Shown here: one piece after another, positions 36,838 through 48,400 of the stretch
Position numbering within the stretch: position 1 is the first letter of the stretch
Layout: the number at the start of each line of letters is the position of its first letter
NCBI GenBank assembly: GCA_006176705.1
Contig: QRFJ01000057.1
Coordinates: 3,216,178-3,280,177, forward strand
Length of the DNA stretch: 64,000 nucleotides
Direction: 5' to 3'
Origin: Cocos nucifera
Taxonomy: Eukaryota > Streptophyta > Magnoliopsida > Arecales > Arecaceae
The notes under the pieces: model-generated
Databases searched by the model: none
Told to the model about the DNA's origin: nothing
What the model saw: the letters and a program-made list of their open reading frames with translations, nothing else
Made by a program: the position numbers and the translations under genes

Positions 36838-37805
36838 GAGGCCACAAGGCCACGAATGCAGTCCCATGATGCATGCTTCTTCTTTATCCCCATAAACACC
36901 TGCATGTGGGAGAGGTATCTGCAGCGTGGATGCCATGATTCAGGCTATTCCAACTTTTGACAGTTGCATGCAAGCTCAAAATGCCTGATTGTTGTAACGG
37001 CTTCAGGTTATTTGTTTGTTTTGTGGTTTATCTAAACATCAGTTTTCTTCTTGCTAAAAATGTAATACCTAATTTAGTGAAATCTCAATTCAATTGGGAT
37101 GGAAGCCTCAGATGTACCTTTCGTGTGATTGTTGTTGCCGGAGCTTTTGAGCTGGCATCTTCCCATGGCTAAAATGCAGTTACTGTAATTTGATAATCTC
37201 AATACCAACTCTTTAAGAACTGCAGAACATGAAATCTTACAATGTGAAAAGCTATCATTGAATCATTAGGGCTATGACTGGGCCATAAATCTTTAAACTA
37301 ACTGTTTTCCATGTAGCTAGCAGCAAACAAACAAAAAAACGACAAAAATAAACAAGAAAAAAAAAAAATTCAGCCAACTCACAGCTCCATTGAGGCGAAC
37401 GGGACGTCTGTAATGTTGTACCCAACAATTTTTTAAAATGAATGATTTTACACAGAATCCTTGCTTCTTACAAGAACATTTCATATTCTAGTCAAAGAAG
37501 TAATACAGCTACTAAAAAGGCAACGGAGATTCATAAGAAAATACATATAGAATTCAAGAATATGGTACATCCAGGCATGAGCTACGTTCTCATTGGATGG
37601 GAGCTTCTACAAGTCTTTTAATACCTTATTTATCTAAAAAGAATAATTTTTTGAAAGAATATTCAAGGCCATAAATTTATCCACAGGCAGTTCTATAAAT
37701 GATATTAGAAATACAACAATCATTTTATCAGGATTTGACTCCCGAGAAATAGATTAGACCCTTCATTACTCGTAATTTAAGAAGATTTGTGGCCTTTCAA
37801 TGATG
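36838..37805. other. Convergent 3' flanks of MINDY and YKT6
   Basis: About 970 bases separate the two stop codons, which face each other. The stretch should contain both 3'UTRs; transcripts could overlap if polyadenylation is distal. No coding exon is recognised. Confidence 0.6.
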
Positions 37806-39368
37806 TTATAGGATCATACAGCACTGATTAGTTTTCTTGGCTTGCTTGTAGAACATTTGTGCAAGGCAACAAAAAGTAACCCTACCATCAGAAAAGCACT
37901 AAGAGTGTGATTCTTATGTGGATCTTTTGTGCTGTTTGGAACATTTAAATGTGTTTATGATAAAGGATGCGAGTACAAGCACCGGAAGAAAATGTACTGC
38001 CAGCTCTGTAACGCATGTTTCTATTAATTTCTATTATGTTGATCAGTAAGGTTTGTGCATGTACAATAGTACATAAAATCATTGTGCATCGATACAAAAA
38101 TGAAATGACAAGGGCTAGACTTCCTTGGAGCAAACCTCAAGTGATTGACTTGACATCTGCTTACCCTCAAAACACCCTCACCATCCACTCATACACTGTG
38201 TCAAGTTTTCTTCCCACATTTAAGGTGTGCATGACGCCATATATTCTAAGATAATTTTGTGAGGATAACATCAGTGGTGATCAGAAAATTGGATGGATAT
38301 ACATCTGGCGGACCAGAAGTTTCAGGTAACTTCGAGGCATGTGATCCAAGAAACAGGAAGGCATAAAGCATCCTATTACCATGAATTCCTGTTTATGCCT
38401 ATTGGCACTTGAATAAAATAGTAGTACAGAAGCTAGTGCCCATACGCATACATACCTGGGAAGCAGCACTCAAATCTGAACTTTTCTCCACTAAGCTATC
38501 CAATTTCTCCCCTCGTGCAAGTACACTATCAATGGTCTTGTGCTGCAAAAATTTCAATGAACCTGAATGAGAACTAATCAACCAGAATGATATAATGTGG
38601 TAATTATATCCAATGGGCATATGAATATCTCAGAGTGGGTTCTCACAAAATGTCAACAACTCTAGTTTTGTCGTGTAATCAGTTGTATCAAAAGGGGATG
38701 GATGATAAACAACCATTCAACATCCTTCCATACCCATTGCACATGTAATTGGCGTGCATCCTTGAGTTTTCATATCCATCACAATAAGTTGCCCATTTGG
38801 TTAATTAGTCTTCTTTCTCTCTTTAGAGCAACTTTAACAATGTTTTTGATAAAAAAACAAAACAAAACAAAAATTGCTGCAAGAAAAGCCTGTATCGGAG
38901 CAAAAGACAAATGAAAAGTAGCATGGATTTAACCAAAACCAACAAATATCAACACTACAATTATATGTGACAAATAGATCTTGGTGCTAATTTTCACATA
39001 CCACAAACTTAACAGAAGATATTCCAAGAAGGGAAAAAAAAACTTTGATCACAGAAAACCATTCGCCAACAAGCCCTTGGCCATGAGTGATGGTTTCCTA
39101 CCGTAGCTGTCAGGCTTGCAAACTAAAATGAAGTGAGACATATCTAAGAAAGTTCCAGGACATCCAAAAGCGAAAAGACATAATGTGCGGTCCGTCTCTA
39201 CTCATGCCTACCAGCAAAAATAAAACCGTGCCTTGAAGTTTGAGAACCTTGCTAAACAAACACAAGAAACTTGAATTAACAAGGACAAAACATGATGAAG
39301 TTCTCTTTCTTGAGACAGTGCCTGGACAATCAACATCCATAAGGATTTTAAAGATTTTCAGTGAAGAA

Positions 39369-39404
<36 letters not shown>

Positions 39405-42400
39405 CATAAACAAAAGGAGAGGGGGGAGTTCAGAAGCAGACAAAAGACAAGAATTGTATGAAGACATGCTGACTGAAAAAGCTTTATTTATTAAAACATT
39501 TAGGAGACCATTGTCAATGTAAAGGTTATGACACCATGGTACTTAGGTGCAGAAGTCAAATATGATGAAATCAACAAAAAAAGTTATGAGCCAGGATCCT
39601 CTCTAAATATGGGATTGAACTGGAGAGATCCAGTCTGTGGATTATGGCTGTCAACGTATTGCATGATGACCATGTAAGGACCCATGCAACACATGTTCCC
39701 TCGAACTATGTGGAACCTACTCCATCACGACCATCATGCACTACACAAACAGCCATGATTAGGAGATTGGACCTACCAGTACCGACCCAAATTGGAGAGA
39801 TTCCAAGCTCAAAAATTCAGTGTTGCATGGATGCAGATATAAGAATCAGACTTGGATGTGTACCCAAGCGTCTACTCAACAAGAGTGAAAAAGAGATACT
39901 GGGACATGTAGGATAAATTATAATTTTAACTAAATTATATTTATACCTTTAAAATTGTTTGTTTAAACATTACAAAGAAGCATTACAAGATAATGTTTGT
40001 TAAAGCCTTTCAGTATACATGTCTCTCATTCAAACATCCTAGTTAATTTAAATAGATAAGAAAAATAATATTTTGCAAAGTTATTGTCAACCACTAAAAA
40101 AAATTAATACTCATCTGTAACATGAAAATAGAGGCTGAACTTCATTGTTGGAAGAGTTCAACTCTCTGCTCATTTTTGAAAGCAGCAACCTAAGAACTTC
40201 ATAAGTATCCAAGTGCATATACAAATCTGACTCAGGTACGTATCTGACATGAATTTTTGGAGCCAGACGCAAGTGTCCAAGTAACACACAAAACTAGGAT
40301 TTTCTCCATGAAATGCCCAATTGGAAAATAACCACGTCCTTTTTTTTGGAAGAAAAAAAAAAACTATTGCTCATCTGCCATGCAGTCAAATTGTGATCTT
40401 ATTCTAGAAATCACCTTCAGGTCCTTCATTTGATGGCAATTTAATAATTAGTCCAGTCCCTAGCTATGTTTCATTTATCTTTTAGTCTCTAGTCATTGTT
40501 ATGACCACTTCATTTGGTATATTCCCACATCTCCAAGAAGATGTTGTAAAGAGTGTTCTGAAGATGGATTATTTATGAAGGCCTGGAATACCTGAAACTC
40601 TTTACAAGATATGTGCCAAAGATATGGATCATGAAGGGCTCAGATAATATTTGCAATATATGCGACCAAGCTATGAATAAGCATCATGTACAAGTGAGAA
40701 AGAAAAGGGAATTGGAACACTATGAAGGGCCTTCAGATTTATTAAATAGAAACCCCCTCAAAGTATGGAGAAGGATGACAGAGATGCAACTTGAACTTCT
40801 GAGTATTACTACTCCCTATATCTCATCCTTAAATCAAACAGTAATGAATTAAAATCATTGATGGTAACTGCACCCCTTTTCCAAATTTATTTACAGATCA
40901 TACCAATACATTCACAACCTCAACAAAGGAAGCATTGATAATTTGATACACCAACGTAACATTGCACAAAATCCATCTACCTTGGAGACGGACTCTGTGA
41001 ACATTTATATGACTAGATTTAAAATGTCATATAAGGCTTGGGATTTTATTCCAATTAGAGTTTTTTTTTTTTTTTTTAATCTTCTCGTTATATTACAAAA
41101 ACAGAAAATCTGTAATGGTCATAACTTGAGATCCAAGCATATCACCATTTTAGCTTTATCATATGATTCTGGGTGAGCATGACAAGCACATGCGACGGTA
41201 GTAGCATATGGACCAAACAAGTCATTGGACCAATTAATCATGTATTAACAGAGTTGTGAGGGATTAAGGCCCAAGTACTCTTTAACACCTCTCATAAATT
41301 TGCTAGTGCTTAGATTAACCTAAACTGAATTTAGGTTCTATAGGTTCAAATCACTGTAGATAGTACTAATACAATACTCAAGTGACAGAAGATAATTGAT
41401 GAAAATTTCAATTCATATTCTGGTTTTGTTTTCATCAGCCATGGTGGATTCAGTGCAGAAGACAGATTTTAGACAAATTTCAATTTATCACAATTTGTGA
41501 AGAATATTTGTAGTTCATTTAGCTTCTAACTGTTTTTTTTCTTCTTCGGATAGGAGGAAAGACACATTGGCTTCATAATTTGGGCAGTGATCAAAGAGAT
41601 GAGTCATAACAAGGAGCTGTGACGTGGCTGTTTGATCTATCTAAAGGGTTTTCTTTAGTTAACAAGCTGTATAGAAAATGCTTTGCCCAACAGATCCCAA
41701 TTGCAACCTCCTGCTCCATTCCATGAGCCTCTCATTCTAAATTTTTTCGGGCCCCTCCTAATTCCCTTCTTTTAACCAAGTGTCTTTCTCAGCTTAAAGC
41801 AAAAGAACATCTGTATTGTTATACATGTGTGGTTCTATATGCTTCTATTTGTGCTCAAGTGCATCATTGGGACGGCACGTTATTTTTTGATCGAATAAGG
41901 ACACCAAACTGGGTATTGTGTCTTTGAAGAAAACCACCCTATTATAGTTTTTTCATACAAGCATGATGTATCCAAGTTTTTTTTTTTCTAGAATAGTGCT
42001 TTCTTCTATCACCACTTCAGCATGTACCAAGCACTTGTGCTTAGGGGCCATCTGGAGTTCTATAAGGGGAGCTGCATGCAACTCAAGTTGCAGATGCAGA
42101 CCAGCCTGCTTATTTGGTTGCGGGCAACTCAAATTACATAATAAATTGAGTTACTCATTCAACTGCAACTCAGGACTGTCTTGTGGTAAGTCAATTTGCA
42201 GTCAAAATAACTGTGGGATGAGTTGCGGCTGCTTGAGTAGATATCTTATTTTTTTAAAAAAAACAATAACTCTCTATTCCATCTCTATCAAAGCCTTAGC
42301 ACGCCACCTCATGTAATCGTCTCCCTCCTCTCCGGTGCCCCATCCCAACCTGGCCTCCCATTGAGCTTTTGTTTTGCGTCTCTTCTACAGACTTTGTCTA

Positions 42401-45400
42401 GAACACACTCATCTCCATGTACATTGAGTGCTTCAACCAAATATCCACTTGCAAGGTGTTTGACAGAATGTTTATCAAAGACTTCCCTCTTTTCCCCAAA
42501 CTTTCTTCCAAACATAAGAAGTGAGCTTCCCTGTAAGCCAACTATTACAACTTGAATTACAGTGCAACTTCAACTACAAAGCTCTAAACAACCTCTTAAT
42601 ACTGAAGTCAAGAAAATGTAATAACATCAGCTTCCTTGACATCTTTTCATACAAATAGGTCCCCACTTATGAAGATTCTAGAGGTATTCTTTTAACAGCA
42701 TCAGCAACTTTTCCATCAAAAAATGAGAATAAGAAGAAACATTAAATGATGTATAAACTATATTTTATATATGAATGCATTCTCATGAATAAAATTTTAA
42801 GAATGTGACTAATCATGAACACACAACCCAAATTATAGTATTCTGGCCAGCAATATTTGTTCCCCATTTATTTCTTTATTCACATACTTCAGGGAATAAA
42901 AGCAGTGGAGCAGTTATTTCCTATTTTCTTCCTTGCATGGCTAGTCAATAAGAAAATGGCTGCTTCCTTTCCTTCTTGAAAAGTTTTTTTTTTTAAAAAA
43001 AAAAAATACACATCATGCTTTGATCCATGCAGTTTGCATTTAATACTTACAAGGATAATTTTGGTTTCATCCAAATCCCTCTGAATTTTCAGCAACTTGT
43101 CAGCCTCTGCAGGGTCCTAAGGAAGAAATAATGCACATACGGTAAAGACAGTTATATATTATTGATTCAATTTTTATAAATAAAAAATAAAGCATTATAT
43201 TTTGGGCTTCAACAAAAAATGCCTAACACCTCTTAAAAACTTCAATCTTTTAATGTGAAGAAGCAAATTTATCAGAATAACATGTAAGACTCATATTTAA
43301 CTCATATTTTATGTATGCCATACATACAACAGAAATGATAGAAATGAAGGACAGAAAATCTTGTATAAACCAAGACCACTGATTGGGGTAAACATAAAAG
43401 CTTTCACACTCTTCAGAAGATTGCGGAGGAAATTCAGAGGAATAAGTCCCCAAACTTGATAGCAAAGAAAATTCTGTTTCAGCTAAAACCAAAAAGTCAG
43501 GATAGGGCCACTGTTTTGATAGGAAGTAAAATTTTTCACAAATTCCAGAAATATGTAAGAGGAAATTTAGAGGCACAGATCTCGAGTCCCCTATGACATA
43601 AAAAAATAAAATTAAAAAAATAAAAAAATTAACAAGACCCTATTCTCCACCTCCACTAAGGTCACAGGTATTTGGGAGTTCACATAACTGATAGAAACTC
43701 TTTTCATAAAGAGTATTTTATTTATTCCAATCTGCAAAAGGCCACTTGTAAGTGAAAATATCAAAGAAATAACACAAACCTGGAATTTTGTCAGCGCTTC
43801 ATTTAAATACGGCCACGGTTGAGCAGCATCTGTCTGTGCTGATCTCCATGAATCCCCAAAAGTCTTCTGATATTCATCTAGTACCTAAGCAGCATTCCAT
43901 GAATTTACAAGCGTCATAAACTTCAAAGTTATTTGCAACAGAGCATTGCCAATCAGATGATCCACATCAAAAATCTTTAAGTAGCTGCGTGCAACTATAG
44001 ATATTGGCAGTCCTGCAGGGATAAATAAAACATAGGCACAGAAGCACCTATGCTGGCAGGTGTTCATCCAATAAAGAAAATCATATCAAGATCTATCATC
44101 TTGTCATTCTTCCAATTTGGGTTTGCCAACAAAAAACTAACAATAAAATTTTCACCACTGTGGGCAAGATTTGCAACTTACTGAACCTTTCAAGACAACA
44201 TCCAAGCTTATATTGTTTTGTTGTCATTCTTCCAATTTGGGTTTGTCAACAAAAAACTAACAATAAAATTTTCACCACTGTGGGCAAAATTTGCAACTTA
44301 CCGAACCTTTCAAGACAACACGCGAAGCTTATATTGTTTTGTTGTCATATCATAAGTCGAAACTTAAGGACCATCTCTCTCCCCAAACCCACCCAACACC
44401 CCCCCCATGGGGAGCCCCACCTAGTGTGCATGTTTGTGTTTGTATATATGTTCATGCATGTGTCTGTGCAGGGGCAGTTCACGAACCTGAGGTCAGGAAT
44501 ATTTCCTTCCACAAGAAACAAACTTTGAATCAAAAGTTTACTGCATATGACTTCCTAGTTCCTACTCTGGAGCAATGTCGAAATCCAGTTGGGGCAAGTA
44601 AGTTTCATGTTCTACAGTTTCAGCTGTTTTTTTTTTGAGATCAAGGTTCCAGTCAGAAAACAATGAAAATGTCAGCAAAATTACAAAACAAACAAAGAAA
44701 AAGGGAAAGAAGTTAATAATTATACCATTTAGGGTATATTGTAATCTAAAGTTGAAACTTTTGGGTGTACAGTCTCAGCATTGTCATGCCTTCCAACAAA
44801 GCTAAAGTTTAGTAAAAAGTAAAGAAACAAAAGTAAAAGTAGGGTAGAATATGCTTTCAAAGTCTACTCAATAGTCAATACTTCTAGGAATCTTACACAA
44901 ATGCCTCATAAAGGCTCGATTTATTAACCATGAGAAAGCCTAAATTGGGGAACATCAAAAAGTAACATCAAGACCCTAAAGTGGGGAAAATCAAAAAGTA
45001 ACATCAAGACAAGTCTTCTAATCTGAGCTATATTCAATAAATGAAAGGTTGCCATAAAAAAATGTTCATGTTGATAAGAATTAAGAGAATCAGGATCAAT
45101 AAACACATTGAACTGAATGTGCTTTTGAATCCTCACTAACGGACGGCCTAAAAATTCCAACCATATCAGGGCAAGCAGCAGTAAACCTTCAACGTAACAT
45201 ATACTTTGGTAATCTGTGAAAATGTTTCATATTTGGCCTGATTAGCACTCCAATTTTCCCCTATCATGACTCACATCTTCAGGCTGCCATTGAGGAGTTG
45301 CTTGGATTTCATGTTTCTTAAGAAATATTTAGGTGTGGCTGTTAATTTTAAGTCCTTAAGTGGATTGTGCCTGCAAAGAGCATACAATGGGCTTGATCTG

Positions 45401-48400
45401 GCCAGCGGGAGGGAAAAAGAAACTATGCACCGGGGTTGGGATGTGGGAAACAAAACTCAAGTGCATGCTCTTCTACCCAATATAAGATTTATGTTTAAAA
45501 AGTTAATAAAGCAAAAAAGCACACCACCAGGATTGCGTCGATCTCTTAGCGAGGCAGAAGATACAAGACGGGCAAATAGAGAGAAAATTACAGTAAGATA
45601 CAGGTAATTGTTGTTTCTTATACGAAAATGGATAGTCTTACTAAGAAAGATATATGTCTGTTCAAACTTACAACCTAAAAGGAAGGTGGTTGGAAACCAA
45701 GTTTTTAAGGCATTCCTCATTAGTTGCATGTTGCTTTAGTTTTTATTTTATATTATTTTTTTAAAAAATGGTTGTAATGATGCACTATATTCCAGTAGCT
45801 AGTAGAATGGAAAAATCAAGGTTAAAGATATTGAACACAACTATTAAGATATCAACTGTAGTGTTGTTTCTAGGAATAACCATCCAGGAAAAAAAATTGT
45901 AACTCGAGAAGCTAGCAATGCACAAGCCTCAAACAAAATAGTATTGTGTTCTAAATATCAAATAAATTTGCCCACTCAGAGTCCACTGTAATCTGATATT
46001 CCGTCATGCAGTTTGTTAGAAGCTTTGGTGCTTAGGTGCAGAGCTAGCCTGCAAAAAATTCCTATTCCTACCGAAGGTGTGTTAACTGCTGAAATGTCAA
46101 CCAGCATAATTACAAAATAAGTGCCTAAATAATCAGCATACATATTAATCAAATCGACAGAATTATCAAATGGAACTGATGCTGAAGCAAGCATAGACTG
46201 GCAACTTGCTCTGATTGCTAAGAACTTAAGTGGATACATAAATGCACAGCATTCTTTAATTGAAATTTACATTCCTCATAGAAAATTCTTCCTCCTTTTG
46301 TCCCTCCACCCTAAATGTACATCTGTGACTTCATTCTTTGTTCACTTCAAAATGGATAAATTCAAACAACAACACAAACGATCTCCATTCTTTCCTACCT
46401 TAACAGAAGAAAATAAAACAAATTGCAGTGTGTGGATCGAACATCATCCTCCCTTCTCCTCCGAAATTTTTCACTCATATACTTACTAAATATAAGAGGG
46501 TTGATGTCAAGCTGACAATGAGTTGTAAAATTTGATTAATCCTTCCATGAAGCCTTCTCAACTTTGAGTTGCACTTGACAGTGCACCCCAAATTTGTTGA
46601 GATAAGGCTTGCATAATGACAGATTAATCACTATAATCCTTTTTTAAGGTTTTTAGCTGTTCTGAGAAATATGATAACAAGATTTTATTTATGCCTCAAG
46701 ATATCTTGTCTTGATTGAATGGCAAAAGAGTTGTTATATCACCATAATCTTTAACACCAAGGTGCCGGCACCGAGACCGTGCTCTAGGAAGCCCACCTAT
46801 GGCCACATATTCAATTGAGAAGTACTCATTTTTCACTTTTATAAATCCTTTATAATTTCTACCATGATCAACAAAGAAGTATATGATATATCGGGCTCAG
46901 ATCACTAAGAATAGAAAACTTATTAGGAATATTTCCATACAGAAAACTGCAATTTGAGTATAGTGGATCAAACAGAAAAGAAGAATCACAAATCACGAAA
47001 ACTAACATAAACCTAATAAAACCAAAAGTACAAAAAAGAATTAAAAAGAAGGCGAAAGTAATACCATTACCATCAAATGCTACAGTTTTAACACAATCCA
47101 AAAACAATTTTGCTACTAAAATTTTACCAGTTCCAGCTAATCAATATTATTCCAGAAGTAATCTACTGCAAAGCTAAAATTTCACCATTTCCTGATAACA
47201 TAACAGATAAAGAGCATCAGGCATTTACCGTGTTAAGGAGAGAAAATGCACTTCGCACAGGATAATGATCATCCATAAATGCCAATGAACATAGACCATT
47301 TCTGTTGTAAGAATGCACCTTATACTCTACAAGGCAAGTCAAACAAAATCAATTTTAAAATAATCCCTCAACTGTGGTTAGCAATTTTACAAGTCTGCCA
47401 ATGTCATGCCCCACCAAAAATCCCGTAAAGCTTACAGAATTCATATGTTAATCTCAAATGCTTGAAAACTCAACAAATACAAAAACCAAACTCATTTGAA
47501 AAAAATTAAATATCGTTCGACTTTTTTCGGATTCCTCAGAAGTAAAATAAAAACTCTAGGGGCCTGTTTGGATGACTGGGCCCAAAATACCATGGGATCC
47601 ATGGGTTAGGCTAGTGCAACTAGAAAATATCAGCCTAGGCTAAACTTATATTCCCAGACACCTAGGAGCCTTTGAAGTGGATGGCCTGAATCCTAAAGGA
47701 CAAAAAAAAGAAGAAGAAGACATGATAAGTGGTCTATATGACTATTCACATCATAATCATCAATCCATGTCAACACCCTTAATTTTTAAGAGACATTCTC
47801 AATTATTCCATTAAGCTAAGTATAAAATCATGGAAAATGCTTAGAGGTCTAGAGTGAAATGTGTTAAAAATCTCTGTTAGAGCAAACTAGATCTTCAAAA
47901 AATTTAACATGGCCTGGACGGACAAGTACACAACCTAATACATGAGTTACTAAACCTCATTCACTAATTCAGACCTGAAAACCTGAGCCAAGAACCATAC
48001 CTACCTAATAAAGCACAGATCGTCCACAAACCACACACTTCAAATATGGTCATAAACATAAGTGATGGAGATCCAAGTTCGTGCCATGTTGCAACATGGT
48101 GCTGCAACTTGAATATTTTTTTTATTAGATTTAATTTAGTTATCATTTTTCTATATCTTTTATTTTCTGGTTAAATTTTGGTTTTAATGGATTGTTTTGG
48201 ATGCTAGAGTTGATATTAAGTAGAGATGAATTAGGGTTTCTGTTTTGTTATAAAAAGGGACTCTTAGGGTTTGATGTGCTCAGACTTTATGCAGATTATA
48301 AATGAAATAATGGAGTCTTCAGTTTGCCTTACTCTTGCAGCATGATACTGCAATAAAAGTGTGGGCTTTCAAACCCTAGGTGGGATTCAGAGCAAGTCCG

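Noticed and set aside
39644..39916. 90-codon plus-strand ORF within YKT6 intron 4
   Set aside because: No recognisable domain, no promoter or splice context, and it lies in intronic DNA of an opposite-strand gene.
40613..40852. 79-codon plus-strand ORF with CNICDQ motif within YKT6 intron 4
   Set aside because: The two-Cys motif is too short for a zinc finger and nothing around it supports a gene.
47565..47640. MITE suggested by GGGGCCTGTTTGGATGAC
   Set aside because: The motif resembles the terminal repeats of some plant MITEs, but I found no inverted partner or target duplication nearby.
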